DNA of 64,000 nt from Nostoc sp. MG11 (GCF_014904695.1 NZ_JACXXN010000003.1:124001-188000); one strand, 5' to 3'. Shown: positions 29,912-40,491, counted from the stretch's first letter. A program made the numbers and translations. Notes: a model not told the origin generated them from the letters alone.

Positions 29912-31126
29912 ATGTCTCAAGTCCTCACAGTTAGCTGTAAACTCGAAGTTACCAAAAGTCAGGTTGAAAAACTTGACTCGGTGCTTCGTGCCTTTGCAAA
30001 CTGCTGTGAGTATGTGAACAAAAACACTGACTCAAAACTGACCAACCAGATAGCCGTACAATCCTTGATTTACAAGGAAGCACGAGACTATTCTGGCTTG
30101 TCGGCTCAGATGACCATCCATGCTATTCGCAGGGTTTGCGCCAATCGGAAGACCGCCAAGCAGCAAAACCGACCTGTTAAGGGGCTTGCTCCAACCAGTG
30201 CAACCTATGACGCTCGGACTTTCACCTTTAAGGAGAAAGACTGGAGTGTGACGCTGACCATGCTTAAGGGAAGAGAAAAATTCCCATTGCATATTGGTAA
30301 CTATCAGCGTCATTTGCTGACAGGTAGAAACCCAAAATCGGCGGTGCTGGGAAAGCGCAAAGATGGCGCTTACTACCTGCAAATTCAGCTTGAATCTGAG
30401 CCACCACAACCTGAGCAAACTGATCAAGTTTTGGGCGTGGATTTGGGTAGGACTGACATCGCCGTTACCTCGCAAGGGGAGAAATTTAGTGGAAAACAAA
30501 TAACTCAGGTTCGGGACAAATATGCCCGTGTGAGAGCTTCGTTGCAGCAAAAAGCGTCCAAAGGCACAAGGTCTACTCGTCGTAGAGCCAGACAGATTTT
30601 GCAACGGTTGAGTGGACGTGAACGACGCTTTCAGGCACAGGTAAACCATACCGTTAGCTATCGACTTATCCAGCACGCCAAGAACACTAACCAAACTATT
30701 GCCCTGGAAGATTTGACGGGGATTCGAGAGCGCACCAACCAACAACCACGTTCTAAAACAGAGCGCCGCAGGAGTAATAGTTGGGCGTTCTACCAACTCC
30801 GCCAATTCTTGGTTTATAAGGCGATAAAATTTGGCGTGAACCTGGTATTTGTTGACCCAAGATACACATCTCAAACTTGCCACAAGTGTCTGCACATCCA
30901 CCCAGTTAGAGGTGAATCGTACAGAAACGGCAAGAGGTTTAAGTGCGGTCATTGTGGTTGGTGCGGTGATGCTGACGAGAATGGTGCAAAAAACATTTCT
31001 AGTTTGGGGCTGTCTATAAACCAGCCTGGAGGTTCGTATCTTAGTTGTGTTTTGTGGACGGGGCAACCTGTTCAGCTAACTATCTGGGATACAGGGCTAC
31101 TAAAAACTCAGGCTTCAACCAAGTAA
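29912..31126 (+). CDS. tnpB: TnpB RNA-guided endonuclease (IS200/IS605 OrfB)
   Basis: This 404-aa protein (ATG at 29912; TTG 6 bp upstream possible) is a full-length TnpB, the compact ancestor of Cas12. The RuvC nuclease triad is visible: GVDLGRTDIAV (D), IALEDLTGIRER (E) and CGDADENGAKNIS (D). The target-nucleic-acid-binding zinc ribbon has TCHKCLHIH and CGHCGWCG. The N-terminal helix-turn-helix/wedge region is intact. TnpB cuts DNA using an omegaRNA read from the element's right end, and so preserves the element after excision. All catalytic residues appear present, so it should be active. It is convergent with the hybrid kinase gene, whose stop is 19 bp away. Confidence 0.93.
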   Translation: MSQVLTVSCKLEVTKSQVEKLDSVLRAFANCCEYVNKNTDSKLTNQIAVQSLIYKEARDYSGLSAQMTIHAIRRVCANRKTAKQQNRPVKGLAPTSATYDARTFTFKEKDWSVTLTMLKGREKFPLHIGNYQRHLLTGRNPKSAVLGKRKDGAYYLQIQLESEPPQPEQTDQVLGVDLGRTDIAVTSQGEKFSGKQITQVRDKYARVRASLQQKASKGTRSTRRRARQILQRLSGRERRFQAQVNHTVSYRLIQHAKNTNQTIALEDLTGIRERTNQQPRSKTERRRSNSWAFYQLRQFLVYKAIKFGVNLVFVDPRYTSQTCHKCLHIHPVRGESYRNGKRFKCGHCGWCGDADENGAKNISSLGLSINQPGGSYLSCVLWTGQPVQLTIWDTGLLKTQASTK

Positions 31127-31133
31127 GCCTGAG
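31107..31133. repeat. Right-end hairpin overlapping the tnpB stop codon
   Basis: CTCAGGCTT and AAGCCTGAG form a perfect 9-bp stem with a 9-nt loop. It would be part of the omegaRNA scaffold or right end; a terminator role is less likely because only TAGTTTATT follows. Confidence 0.6.
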
Positions 31134-31144
31134 TAGTTTATTGG

Positions 31145-34100
31145 TCATTCATGGTTCTCGCCACCTGGAATAGCTTTTATCTCCAAGCGTTGGTTGGAGG
31201 AAGTTAGAAAAGCTTGAATACAGTTAAGAAACTCTTCTAACTCGGAAATTAAGTTAGTAGTACCTCTACGCTCTTGGTGGTAAGCTAGTTGTTCTAATTT
31301 ATCGGCGGCTAAGTGCATGGCTGTAGCGCCGATGTTAGCACTAGCACCTTTAAAATGGTGGGCTTGTTGGGCAATTTGCCCAAAGTCATTAGCTGCGATC
31401 GCACTTTTAGTTATCTCTAAACGGGGTTGGATATCTTCAATAAATATTTGCAGTAACTCGAATTCAAATTCTGCATTGTTTTCTGAGAGTTGATGCAAGT
31501 GTTCCCAATCAATTGGTAGGCTGAGGGAACTGTCATTTTTGGTAGAATCTATCTGCTCACGCGCAACAGATTCTTGTAAACTGAGGATCATGCTTGCCCA
31601 ATGCTCTAGCACCGCTGCTAATTTTTCTTTCAATACTGGTTTGCTCAAATAATCTTCCATTCCTGCATCTAGACACATTTTTTTGTCTTCTGTCATGGCA
31701 TTAGCTGTCATAGCAATGACCACAGGACGGTGATGATTAGCAAAGTCACTCTCTTGCCAACGATGAATTTCTCTTGTGGTTTCCAAACCATCAAGAATTG
31801 GCATTTGGCAATCCATCAGAATTAAATCGTAAGGAATTTTTTCCAATAGTTGCAAAACTTCTTTTCCATTGGCGGCGACATCAGCTTTGTAGCCTAAGCT
31901 CTGGAGTTGCTTTAAGGCTACTTTCTGATTTACTAAATTATCTTCAGCCAGCAAAATTCTGATTTTAGACTTCAAAAGTGGAGGGAGATATTCAGCAGAG
32001 ATATGCTTGCAGTCCTTTTCTAAATTCTGCACTTCTATCTCTTGACTCTGATCTCCCGCCTCTTCCAATTCAGATTGAGTTCCTAAAATAGTCATAATAG
32101 TATCAAGGAGCCGAGATGGCTTAACAGGTTTGACCAAATAAGCAGCAAATCCGATCTTTAACGCTTGTTGCACTTCATCCCGTTGATTAGTAGAGGTGAG
32201 CATAATTAAAGGTAACTGTGCGATCGCAGAATTTGCTTTAATTTGCTCTCCTAAAGTCAGGCCATCTGTTTCGGGCATTTGCATATCAACCAAGGCAACA
32301 TCATAGGGTATGCTTTGCTCAACGGCATCCTGAATCGCTCTGAGAGCAGTAGCAGCACTATCGACTTTATCCACCTGCATCCCCCAACGGGTAGCTTGAT
32401 GGTAGATAATCTTGCGATTGGTAGCGTTGTCATCTACTACTAACAAGCGCTTATTGTTCAAAAGTCCGCGATCTTGAATTTGGGAAACAGGCTGAAGTTG
32501 CTTGGCGAAAGTCAGCTCAAACCAAAACTTAGATCCTTTTCCAATCTGACTTTCCACTCCAATTACCCCTCCTATCAAATCCACCAGTTGTTTACAGATG
32601 GCTAATCCTAAACCTGTGCCACCAAACTTCCGAGTGGTGGAAGCATCCACTTGCGTAAATGGTGTAAAGAGTCTGCGTTGATCTTCGGAGTTAATGCCAA
32701 GACCGGTATCCGTTACAGCAAAGTGAATAGTAACTGTAGTAGAGGTTTGCGATCGCAATTCGGCTCGTACTACTACCTCCCCGGTACTGGTAAACTTAAT
32801 AGCATTGCTGATCAAGTTCATCAGAATTTGCCGCAGCCGACTAGCATCACCTTGGAGATGGGTGAAAACGTTGCGATAAATTAACGCCGCAATTTCCAAT
32901 CCTTTGTTATGAGCTTGAGGCGCTAATAATTCCAACACCTCTTCAACACAGGTAGATAAGTCAAAGTCTAGAGTTTCTAGAGCCATTTCCCCCGCTTCAA
33001 GTTTGGACAGATCTAAAATCTCGTTGATTAGGCTTAAAAGAGCATCTCCACTAATACGAATTGTTTCAATAAAATCTCGCTGTTCTGGGTTCAAAGGAGT
33101 TTCTAATACTAAGCCAGTCATTCCTAACACAGCATTCATCGGAGTGCGGATTTCATGACTCATGTTAGCCAAAAAGGCACTTTTAGACTTAGAAGCTAAT
33201 TCGGCTTGGCGACGAGCAACTTCGAGTTCTTGTCGTTGGCGAGTTTCTGCTTCTAGTAATTGAGCTTGAGCTAAAGCAATACCTACTTGGTCAGCTATTT
33301 GTCGTAAAAGATGAGTTTCAAAACTAGACCAGTGGCGGGAGGCGGCGCACTGATGGACAATCAACAAACCGCAAAGTTCTTCTTTGACAAGAATGGGTAC
33401 AACCAAGTTGGCTTTAACTCCAAACTGTTGCAGTAATTCTATATGGCTTTGTTGAACTTCCACCAAATCCAAATCAGCGATCGCCTGAATATTTCCTTGA
33501 CGGTACTGTTGTAAGTAGTGCTGCTGTAGGTATTCTGTTCGCAAGTAGGGGTCGGTGATATTTTGCCCCTTGATTGCAGTCCAGCCAGAAACTACTGCTT
33601 CTATAATTGTGGTTCCAGATCCGTCTGGCAGCATTTGATAGATTAATACTCGGTCAGTCTGGAGAATCTTTTGCACCTCCTTAACAGTAATTTGCAGAAT
33701 TTCTTCGATTTGCAACGACTGGCGAATCTTGAGGGTGATTTCTGTAAATAGTTGCGATCGCAAGTTTTGACGTTGAATTTCCTGCTCGGCTCGCTTACGC
33801 TGGATAAACTGCCCCACTTGCTCACCAATAGAACTGAGCATTTTGACTAAATCTGAGTCAGGTTGCTGAATTTCATTGCTAAAGCAGGTAATGACGCCAA
33901 GAATTTTGTTACCACTACGAATCGGAAAACCAAAAGCTCCATGCAGTCCAGCTTCAGCCGCAATTTTGGCGCGGGGAAAGTTAAAATCTTTAACGACATC
34001 AACAATCCAAATCGGTTGACAACTAGCCCAAACGCGACCAGGTAATCCAATCTCTGGTGCAAACGTGGTTTGGCGAGTCAGTGCTTCAAACTCTTGCACC

Positions 34101-35848
34101 TCAAGGGATGCTCTCTGCCATATATCGAGAAAACGCAGTATATTTGCTTGCTCATCCACCATCCAAATTTCACTCAAATCCCATCCTAAACTTTCGCAGA
34201 TACCTTTGAGGATTTGGGGAGTGGCCTCGTTAATCGTGGTAGATTCTGCTAAGACACGAGTTGTAGCATATTGTGCAGTCAAATGCTGTTCAGCTCGCTT
34301 GCGATCAGTAATGTCAATACCTGTACAAACAATGTATTCTACAGATCCCTCATAGTCTTGGAGGATAGTATTCGACCAAGCAATCAGCCGCCGATTACCG
34401 TCCTTTGTGATCCAGTAGTTTTCGTATTCGTTTGAATGTTGACCAGTTCGCAACCGCTCGAAAACTGCTTTGACTGGTTCTAACTCTTCAGGAATTAGCA
34501 ACAAGTTCCAAACAAATCTTCCCCTCACCTCATCGAACGAGTAGCCAGTTGTTTGCTCACAAGCTTGATTGAAGCGCACGATTTGACCTTGGGAGTCAAG
34601 AACTATTACCAATGCGCCAGCTGTATCAAGGACTGCTGAGATAAAATTGCGCTCTTTGTTTAAAGTCTCTTCTGTCCACTTCCGCTCAGTCACCTCACGA
34701 TAAATCAGGTAGTAGACTACAGAGAGAATGATAAAACTCAAGCAGATGGCGATCGCAAGTGTCAAAATTGTGTTATTCGCACCGAATTTTGCGGCTTGTG
34801 ACTGCTGCTGGAGCAACTTTCTTTCCTCATTCTCCATCTCATAGATGGTTTTACGAATATCATCCATCAGGTTTTGTCCCTGATTTGTCAGTAGTACCTG
34901 CAACGCTGCTTCAAATCCCTGGTTTTGGCGCAAGTTGATAGTCTGCTTGAGTTCGGAAAATTTTGCTGCTATCAGGGCTTCAATAGATGCGAGCTGTTTT
35001 TGTTGGTTTGGTTGTTTTGCTGTTAAATTTTTGAGTTCTGCAACTTTTTGAGCGATGTTCGCAAGTGCAGCTTGATACGGTTCTAGATAACGTTCTTGTC
35101 CAGTTAGAATGTAACCACGTTGTCCAGTTTCAGCATCCTTCATTTGCGACAGCAGTTCTTCGAGGCTGTTAATTTTATCTTGAGTTTTTTTTACATGAGT
35201 ATTAGTATCGATCAATCCTCTAGTGTTCTGATAAGAAACCACACCAATTAAGATTAAAATTGCTGACGCTAACCCAAGACCTCCCGCAACTCTTTTAAAG
35301 AATTGTTTGCGTATCTTCTGTGATTGTTTGCGTTCATCGGTTGCGAGTACTAAATTTGCTAAATTGCGCCGTAGTTCCAGTTGCTTAATCACTTGGCGGC
35401 CTAGAGTTCGTAATGCTTCAATCTGTTCTGGAGTGAGTTCCCGTGGTACATGGTCAATCACACACAGTGTTCCCAAAGCGTGTCCTTCAGGGTTAGTTAA
35501 AGGTACACCAGCATAAAACCGGACATTGGGGTCAGAAGTGACTAGCGGGTTTGTGGCGAATCGGTCGTCAGTTGTTGCATCAGGTACAACAAAAATCTCT
35601 GGTTGTAAAATAGCATGAGCGCAGAATGCTTGATCTCTGGGTGTTTCTAGCGCCTCCAAGCCGACTTTTGACTTAAACCACTGGCGGTTTGTATCAATTA
35701 AGCTAATTAAGGCAATAGGAGTCCCACAAATATACGAGGCTAAACGAGTGAGGTCGTCAAAGGCGGCTTCAGATGGAGTGTAGAGAATCTTATACTGCAA
35801 AAGTGCTTCAATTCTCTGTGCTTCGTTATCAGGTAATGGTGCTTTCAT
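31145..35848 (-). CDS. Membrane hybrid sensor histidine kinase with GAF, CHASE3, PAS, two REC and HPt
   Basis: This 1567-aa protein combines, in order: an N-terminal GAF domain (about 20-165); a membrane segment ([13 protein letters not shown]); a CHASE3 extracytoplasmic sensor (about 213-345; [12 protein letters not shown]); a second membrane segment (near 360-380); PAS (about 393-510); two GAF domains (about 525-850); HisKA (H898 in [10 protein letters not shown]); HATPase_c ([11 protein letters not shown]); receiver 1 (acceptor D near 1186 in VDMQMP); receiver 2 (D near 1344 in MDCQMP); and HPt (H near 1495 in [10 protein letters not shown]). A full internal phosphorelay is therefore possible, but no separate regulator is adjacent. 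The signal is unknown. The TnpB element ends 11 bp beyond its stop codon, so the gene is intact. Confidence 0.93.
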   Translation of the reverse strand: MKAPLPDNEAQRIEALLQYKILYTPSEAAFDDLTRLASYICGTPIALISLIDTNRQWFKSKVGLEALETPRDQAFCAHAILQPEIFVVPDATTDDRFATNPLVTSDPNVRFYAGVPLTNPEGHALGTLCVIDHVPRELTPEQIEALRTLGRQVIKQLELRRNLANLVLATDERKQSQKIRKQFFKRVAGGLGLASAILILIGVVSYQNTRGLIDTNTHVKKTQDKINSLEELLSQMKDAETGQRGYILTGQERYLEPYQAALANIAQKVAELKNLTAKQPNQQKQLASIEALIAAKFSELKQTINLRQNQGFEAALQVLLTNQGQNLMDDIRKTIYEMENEERKLLQQQSQAAKFGANNTILTLAIAICLSFIILSVVYYLIYREVTERKWTEETLNKERNFISAVLDTAGALVIVLDSQGQIVRFNQACEQTTGYSFDEVRGRFVWNLLLIPEELEPVKAVFERLRTGQHSNEYENYWITKDGNRRLIAWSNTILQDYEGSVEYIVCTGIDITDRKRAEQHLTAQYATTRVLAESTTINEATPQILKGICESLGWDLSEIWMVDEQANILRFLDIWQRASLEVQEFEALTRQTTFAPEIGLPGRVWASCQPIWIVDVVKDFNFPRAKIAAEAGLHGAFGFPIRSGNKILGVITCFSNEIQQPDSDLVKMLSSIGEQVGQFIQRKRAEQEIQRQNLRSQLFTEITLKIRQSLQIEEILQITVKEVQKILQTDRVLIYQMLPDGSGTTIIEAVVSGWTAIKGQNITDPYLRTEYLQQHYLQQYRQGNIQAIADLDLVEVQQSHIELLQQFGVKANLVVPILVKEELCGLLIVHQCAASRHWSSFETHLLRQIADQVGIALAQAQLLEAETRQRQELEVARRQAELASKSKSAFLANMSHEIRTPMNAVLGMTGLVLETPLNPEQRDFIETIRISGDALLSLINEILDLSKLEAGEMALETLDFDLSTCVEEVLELLAPQAHNKGLEIAALIYRNVFTHLQGDASRLRQILMNLISNAIKFTSTGEVVVRAELRSQTSTTVTIHFAVTDTGLGINSEDQRRLFTPFTQVDASTTRKFGGTGLGLAICKQLVDLIGGVIGVESQIGKGSKFWFELTFAKQLQPVSQIQDRGLLNNKRLLVVDDNATNRKIIYHQATRWGMQVDKVDSAATALRAIQDAVEQSIPYDVALVDMQMPETDGLTLGEQIKANSAIAQLPLIMLTSTNQRDEVQQALKIGFAAYLVKPVKPSRLLDTIMTILGTQSELEEAGDQSQEIEVQNLEKDCKHISAEYLPPLLKSKIRILLAEDNLVNQKVALKQLQSLGYKADVAANGKEVLQLLEKIPYDLILMDCQMPILDGLETTREIHRWQESDFANHHRPVVIAMTANAMTEDKKMCLDAGMEDYLSKPVLKEKLAAVLEHWASMILSLQESVAREQIDSTKNDSSLSLPIDWEHLHQLSENNAEFEFELLQIFIEDIQPRLEITKSAIAANDFGQIAQQAHHFKGASANIGATAMHLAADKLEQLAYHQERRGTTNLISELEEFLNCIQAFLTSSNQRLEIKAIPGGENHE

Positions 35849-35981
35849 CCTTAAGCCTTATTTATGGCTGAAGTTGTTGTTAAAGGTAAACAAACTTACT
35901 CAATTAATGGCAATAGTTTGGTTAAAAACGTTAGCGTGATTTCACTGAGTTCGACTTTATTTATATTCATAAATTACTCAA

Positions 35982-36305
35982 ATGATTAAGTCGCTGCTTT
36001 ATTTCATGTGGGCTGGTTTATTTGAAATTGGAGGCGGCTACCTGATCTGGTTGTGGTTGAAGGAAAGTAAGTCTTTCTGGTGGGGGATATTAGGTGGAAT
36101 TGCTTTAGCTATCTATGGGGTACTGGCTACTCTCCAAACAGCAAATTTTGGCAGAGTATATGCTGCTTACGGGGGTGTATTTATTGCAATGGCGATGCTT
36201 TGGGGTTGGAAGGTAGATGGGGTGACTCCAGACTATTACGACCTCATCGGAACTTGTTTAGCTTTGATAAGTGTATTGATTATCATGTTTTCACCCAGAA
36301 GCTAA
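35982..36305 (+). CDS. YnfA/UPF0060 family membrane protein
   Basis: This 107-aa protein has four transmembrane segments and the family pattern: LYFMWAGLFEIGGGYLIWLWLK, GILGGIALAIYGVLATLQ, FGRVYAAYGGVFIAMAMLWGW and DLIGTCLALISVLIIMFSPR. It is full length. UPF0060 proteins are distantly related to small multidrug-resistance transporters; a transport function is suspected but not established. It is divergent from the hybrid kinase gene, with about 130 bp between them. Confidence 0.9.
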   Translation: MIKSLLYFMWAGLFEIGGGYLIWLWLKESKSFWWGILGGIALAIYGVLATLQTANFGRVYAAYGGVFIAMAMLWGWKVDGVTPDYYDLIGTCLALISVLIIMFSPRS

Positions 36306-36566
36306 GTAGAAATTTCAATAGAAAATGCTTTGTAGTTTATAGTTAGCGCTAAAGCGTCAACTACTAACTTTTATCTTTGTTTGTAATAGGAATTAACTAA
36401 AAACTTAAAATTTTGTATTGCTGCAACAAAATGCTATTCCTGAACAAAAAGATGTAATTGTTGCATTTATGCATATTTATTTAAACCTTAGTATCTCCGA
36501 TGTATTATTATATTTTTATTAATTTCTCAAAAAACGACAACAGAGTAACTTAAGAGACAAAAAAGA

Positions 36567-36580
36567 GTATCAAATAGTAC
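36567..36580 (+). promoter_or_regulatory. NtcA-type site upstream of amt
   Basis: GTATCAAATAGTAC matches the NtcA consensus GTAN8TAC exactly. TATTTA boxes follow at 36588 and 36596. The usual spacing to the -10 box is about 20-24 bp, longer than seen here, so it may act non-canonically or be fortuitous. NtcA control of amt genes is established in cyanobacteria. Confidence 0.5.
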
Positions 36581-36614
36581 TGAAATCTATTTAGCTATTT
36601 AAAGACAAAAGTAA

Positions 36615-38024
36615 GTGTTGAAGAAAATTGTCACGATTGGGGCGATTGCCCTACTAATCTTGGGAGTACCGCTGACGAGCAATGCTTTTGCCCAAACACC
36701 AGCTGCTCCGCCTGCTGCTGATACTGGAGATACAGCATTTATGCTGGTTTCATCAGCACTCGTTCTGCTAATGACACCAGGATTAGCATTCTTCTATGGT
36801 GGATTTGTGCGATCGCGCAATGTTTTAAATACGTTGATGATGAGCTTTGTGTTGATGGCGATCGTCGGTGTTACCTGGGTTTTGTGGGGTTATAGTCTTG
36901 CTTTTGCGCCAGGGTTGCCGTTTATTGGTGGATTACAGTGGCTCGGTTTGAATGGCGTCGGGCTAGAGACAACCGATTATCTCAAAGGCTCAAACCCGGT
37001 GGAAGTCGTTTCTTATGCCTCGACAATTCCTCACCAAGCATTCATGATCTATCAAGCCATGTTTGCGATCATTACCCCAGCCTTAATTTCCGGGGCGATC
37101 GCTGAACGGATGAGTTTTCGCGCCTATGCGCTATTTGTCCTATTATGGTCAACCTTTATTTACGCCCCCCTGGCTCACATGGTATGGGCTAAAGGTGGAT
37201 TTTTGGGTTTGTATGGTGGTTTGGGTGCTCTTGACTTTGCGGGTGGCACAGTAGTTCACATTAGTTCTGGCGTTTCTGCCCTCGTTGCAGCGATCGTCCT
37301 CGGCCCTCGAAAAACCTATCCTGATCGCCTTAGCCCGCCGCACAATGTTCCTTTCATTTTGTTAGGTGCTGCTTTGCTCTGGTTTGGCTGGTTCGGTTTC
37401 AACGCTGGGAGTGCCTTGTCTATTGCTAGTGGAATTTCGGGTAATTTGGTAACAAATGTAGCGACAACAGCATTTGTTGCTACCAACACAGCGGCGGCAG
37501 CGGCGGCTTTAATGTGGTTGATTTTGGAGGGGGTTTTGCGAGGTAAACCAACCGCAGTGGGAGCGGCTACAGGAGCCGTTGCCGGTTTAGTGGGTATTAC
37601 TCCAGCCGCCGGATTTGTCACACCACTATCAGCGATTTTAATTGGTTTCATCACCGCCTTTATTTGCTTTTACGCTGTGAGTTTCAAGCACAAATTGCAA
37701 ATTGATGATGCTTTAGATACCTATCCTGTGCATGGCGTTGGTGGTACCGTAGGCGCAATTTTGACCGCCATCTTTGCCACTACCCAAGTCAACGCAGCAG
37801 GTAAAGATGGCGTGTTGCGCGGTAATTTCGGTGAATTGGTGATTGAACTAATCGCGATCGCTATTGCCTATGCGATCGCAGGAATTGGCACGTGGATCAT
37901 TCTAAAAATTATCGATGCTACAGTCGGTCTGCGAGTCAAAGAGGAAGCCGAATACCAAGGTCTGGATATCAATGAACACGGTGAAGAAGGTTATAACTCC
38001 GAGTTCGGCGATCGTCCTAAGTAA
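36615..38024 (+). CDS. amt: Ammonium transporter (Amt family)
   Basis: This 469-aa protein starts at GTG 36615 (TTG follows directly). It has a cleavable signal sequence (IALLILGVPLTSNAFAQ), as usual in bacterial Amt proteins, then eleven membrane helices: DTAFMLVSSALVLLMTPGLA, GGFVRSRNVLNTLMMSF, WVLWGYSLAF, GGTVVHISSGVSALVAAI (first pore His), WFGWFGFNAGSA, and DTYPVHGVGGTVGAILTAIF (second pore His). The twin pore histidines and the Phe gate region are present. It imports ammonium/ammonia across the plasma membrane for GS-GOGAT assimilation. No glnB/glnK gene is next to it. The exact paralogue (amt1, amt4 or amtB) cannot be settled. Confidence 0.95.
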   Translation: MLKKIVTIGAIALLILGVPLTSNAFAQTPAAPPAADTGDTAFMLVSSALVLLMTPGLAFFYGGFVRSRNVLNTLMMSFVLMAIVGVTWVLWGYSLAFAPGLPFIGGLQWLGLNGVGLETTDYLKGSNPVEVVSYASTIPHQAFMIYQAMFAIITPALISGAIAERMSFRAYALFVLLWSTFIYAPLAHMVWAKGGFLGLYGGLGALDFAGGTVVHISSGVSALVAAIVLGPRKTYPDRLSPPHNVPFILLGAALLWFGWFGFNAGSALSIASGISGNLVTNVATTAFVATNTAAAAAALMWLILEGVLRGKPTAVGAATGAVAGLVGITPAAGFVTPLSAILIGFITAFICFYAVSFKHKLQIDDALDTYPVHGVGGTVGAILTAIFATTQVNAAGKDGVLRGNFGELVIELIAIAIAYAIAGIGTWIILKIIDATVGLRVKEEAEYQGLDINEHGEEGYNSEFGDRPK

Positions 38025-38220
38025 TTAAGAGCGTGTAATTTTTAACAGTGGGAATCATTCAGAGGGCAGAGTTTTCTCCCCTGCTCCCTGCTCCCTTGCT
38101 TTTTCATTGCAAATAACCGTTAAACTTCATTGCAAATTAAAAAGAGAGACTAAACAACGTGATAAGTAGTAGTGATGTCAAGACACGGCAACAGGATTTA
38201 CAAAGGAGTACACAGTAGCA

Positions 38221-38421
38221 ATGGAATCAAATTTCTTAACGGGCACAGTTGCACCAAACGAAGATATCAGTGAATACGTCGCCCACCTGCAACTTCATAT
38301 GACTCTGCACGCTCGCAATCTGGTTCCAACCCTAAAACAGACACTTGAAGATAGTCGCCAGCAATTACTCCATCAAACTCAAGCCAATTTTGAAAAGCTA
38401 GTTTCTCGGCAAGTTTCATAA
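38221..38421 (+). CDS. Small conserved-looking hypothetical protein
   Basis: This 66-aa soluble, amphipathic-helical protein begins MESNFLTGTVAPNEDISEYV and continues with LQLHMTLHARNLVPTLKQTL. A GGAG-containing stretch (AAAGGAGTACACAGTAGCA) lies just before ATG, supporting translation. It contains no known domain. It is 196 bp downstream of amt on the same strand, and a terminator-like structure follows at 38457. Function unknown. Confidence 0.5.
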   Translation: MESNFLTGTVAPNEDISEYVAHLQLHMTLHARNLVPTLKQTLEDSRQQLLHQTQANFEKLVSRQVS

Positions 38422-38456
38422 TCTATACAATTTTTAACCAAAATTCAAATAAAATA

Positions 38457-38512
38457 AAAGCAGATATTGTTGGGTTAACGCCTATAGTGTTCCCACAAGG
38501 TCTGCTTTTTTA
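38457..38512 (+). terminator. Terminator-like hairpin with long loop
   Basis: AAAGCAGA pairs with TCTGCTTTTTT across an inner GTTGGG...TTCCCAC pairing, and the right arm runs straight into six T residues. It lies 36 bp after the 66-aa gene. Confidence 0.5.
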
Positions 38513-38615
38513 AGTATTAAGTTACGAAAATCACTCTTTTGGAACAATAGCAAGGAGCACAAAGCCGTTAAAATGATGGCAGCAGTGCCTTAAAAGAGCA
38601 GTTAGTTAAGGCTAA

Positions 38616-39872
38616 ATGGCGGCTCGAATCAAAATGACTTCATTACTTCCTCGAAATCTCAGCGCGATCATTCGACCAGTCCAATACCGGGATCTGGACG
38701 GAATTGAGCGCCTAAATCAAGAGTCATTCGCAGCCCTCACTCCTCAGGGAGCTCGTTTTGTCATCAGCCAGATGCAACAGTTACGCCGCTGGTATGGACT
38801 ACTCAAATTTTTGAGTTGGTTTCCTAACCCGTTTCAGTATCGCTTCTGTGCCTATGTAGCAGAACAAGGGCGGATGATTTTAGGGATGATTCAAGTGTCA
38901 CCGTTTAACCGGACACGCAGCACTTGGCGGATTGACCGAGTGATGCTGGAGCGTGGTGCTGATAAACAAGGAATCGGCTCGCAACTTTTACGCCATTGCT
39001 TTGAATCGATTCTGGAAGCTCGCACTTGGCTACTGGAAGTTAACGTCAATGATATAGAGGCGCTGGCACTGTACCGACAAAATGGCTTTCAGCGCCTAGC
39101 GGAAATGACATACTGGGAAATTGAACCAGAATTGCTGGCCGAATTGGCCCAAGGTGAGCCAGACTTACCTAACCTTTTGCCAGTAAGTAATGCTGATGCC
39201 CAGTTACTATATCAACTAGATACGGCATCAATGCCCCCTCTGGTACGTCAAGTCTTTGATCGCAACACCCGCGATTTTAAAACTAGTTTGTTTGGCGTTT
39301 TAACTGATGCTGTCAAGCAATGGCTGACCAAAACAGAAGTAGTGAGTGGCTATGTGTTTGAACCCCAACGCAAAGCAGCGATCGGTCATTTTCAGGTACA
39401 ACTTGACCGCAAGGGTGGGGCCCCACATGCAGCAACGCTGACAGTTCATCCTGCTTATACCTGGCTGTATCCAGAGTTGTTGTCTCAACTAGCTCGTATT
39501 GCTCAAGATTTTCCTCAACAAGGTTTGCAATTAGCTTCTTCAGACTATCAGCCAGAGCGAGAAGAATATTTGGAGCGAATTGGGGCAAAACGTATAGAAC
39601 ATACGCTAATCATGTCTCGCTCGGTGTGGCACAAGCTACGAGAGTCTAAATTTGTCTCCCTAGAAGGAATTCAGTGGAGCGAGATGCTGCAAGGTCTGCA
39701 ACCGGCGCGCAAACCAATACCGGGCGGTATGTCATGGGTACAACCTGGAAAGTCGCCATCGTCAGATAGATCTTTGCCAAGTAAGTCAGAACCTCTTAAC
39801 TTTTCGGGTAATAACAGTAGCATAGAAGCATCTGGCCAGCCGGAATCAACAGATGCACAGCAGGAGAATTAG
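38616..39872 (+). CDS. GNAT family N-acetyltransferase
   Basis: This 418-aa protein has a GNAT domain in the first half (about residues 15-180). It shows IIRPVQYRDLDGIERLNQESF, the acetyl-CoA-binding region RGADKQGIGSQLLRHCFE, and ALALYRQNGFQRLAEMTYWEIE, the usual C-terminal GNAT strand. The second half (about 190-370) may be a degenerate GNAT-like repeat, and the last 60 residues are Ser/Pro/Asn-rich and probably disordered. An internal ATG at 38634 (MTSLLPRN) is an alternative start. It is followed directly by ruvX, whose ribosome-binding site lies inside this gene's 3' end. The acetylated substrate is unknown. Confidence 0.85.
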   Translation: MAARIKMTSLLPRNLSAIIRPVQYRDLDGIERLNQESFAALTPQGARFVISQMQQLRRWYGLLKFLSWFPNPFQYRFCAYVAEQGRMILGMIQVSPFNRTRSTWRIDRVMLERGADKQGIGSQLLRHCFESILEARTWLLEVNVNDIEALALYRQNGFQRLAEMTYWEIEPELLAELAQGEPDLPNLLPVSNADAQLLYQLDTASMPPLVRQVFDRNTRDFKTSLFGVLTDAVKQWLTKTEVVSGYVFEPQRKAAIGHFQVQLDRKGGAPHAATLTVHPAYTWLYPELLSQLARIAQDFPQQGLQLASSDYQPEREEYLERIGAKRIEHTLIMSRSVWHKLRESKFVSLEGIQWSEMLQGLQPARKPIPGGMSWVQPGKSPSSDRSLPSKSEPLNFSGNNSSIEASGQPESTDAQQEN

Positions 39873-39873
39873 T

Positions 39874-40350
39874 GTGATCCCCCAAGAGCAACAAAAACCG
39901 TTTATTTCAGCCTTGGGATTAGATGTTGGTAGCAAACGTGTTGGCGTAGCTGGGTGCGATCGCACGGGTTTAATTGCCACAGGCATCACCACTATTGAGC
40001 GTACATCCTTTGAGCGCGATGTCGAGCAAATGCGACAAATAATCAATGAACGCGAGGTGCAAGTCCTGGTTATTGGCTTACCCTATTCAATGGATGGCTC
40101 TTTGGGATTTCAGGCGCGTCACGTCCAGAAGTTTGCTACTAGGCTGGCTAAGGCTCTCAAATTGCCTGTGGAATATGTGGACGAGCGATTAACTTCATAT
40201 CAAGCAGAGCAAATGCTGATAGCTGAAAACCGCTCCCCATCACGTCATAAAGGTTTGATTGACCGGAAAGCAGCTTCTTTGATTTTGCAACAATGGTTGG
40301 ATGCCAGGCGAAGCAGTTCCCGCGGGTCGGTGGTTGCTGTTGAGTATTGA
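39874..40350 (+). CDS. ruvX: RuvX/YqgF-type Holliday junction resolvase-like nuclease
   Basis: GTG at 39874 is preceded by AGGAG at a 7-bp spacing, so I prefer it to ATG 39853, which lacks such a site and would overlap the previous gene. The about 158-aa protein is an RNase H-fold nuclease: ALGLDVGSKRVGVAGCD (catalytic Asp), VLVIGLPYSMDGSLG, PVEYVDERLTSYQAEQML and HKGLIDRKAASLILQQWL (second acidic cluster). In E. coli YqgF acts in pre-16S rRNA 5' processing; resolvase activity is also reported for the family. It is translationally close to the GNAT gene and upstream of DUF3727, an arrangement I regard as typical in cyanobacteria. Confidence 0.92.
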   Translation: MIPQEQQKPFISALGLDVGSKRVGVAGCDRTGLIATGITTIERTSFERDVEQMRQIINEREVQVLVIGLPYSMDGSLGFQARHVQKFATRLAKALKLPVEYVDERLTSYQAEQMLIAENRSPSRHKGLIDRKAASLILQQWLDARRSSSRGSVVAVEY

Positions 40351-40491
40351 TACCTTTTAACATGATATTCTGAAAACGATTACCCAGCAGTTTTATTTAG
40401 ATCTCAAGCTATTTGGTTGACATCATCTGTCATTCAACAGCTAAACGATTTTGACAATTGCTGGTATTTATTAAAGTTTCACATTTCGGCT

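Larger units (their letters stand above)
29788..31133 (+). mobile_element. TnpB-only IS200/IS605-type element
   Basis: The element consists of paired left-end hairpins (29788-29868), one tnpB gene and a right-end hairpin (31107-31133). No TnpA (Y1 transposase) gene is present, so it can only move with TnpA supplied in trans. The exact cleavage points are not certain. ATTCATGGT occurs just after the left hairpins (29872) and just after the right hairpin (31147), which may be chance or relate to the insertion site. Confidence 0.6.

Noticed and set aside
30032-31066. Long minus-strand open frame (344 codons) antisense to tnpB
   Set aside because: The plus strand encodes an intact TnpB with full RuvC motifs; the antisense translation has no domain and biased composition.
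36080-36346. 88-codon plus-strand frame overlapping the YnfA-like gene
   Set aside because: It is a +2 shadow of the UPF0060 protein, with no membrane topology of its own.
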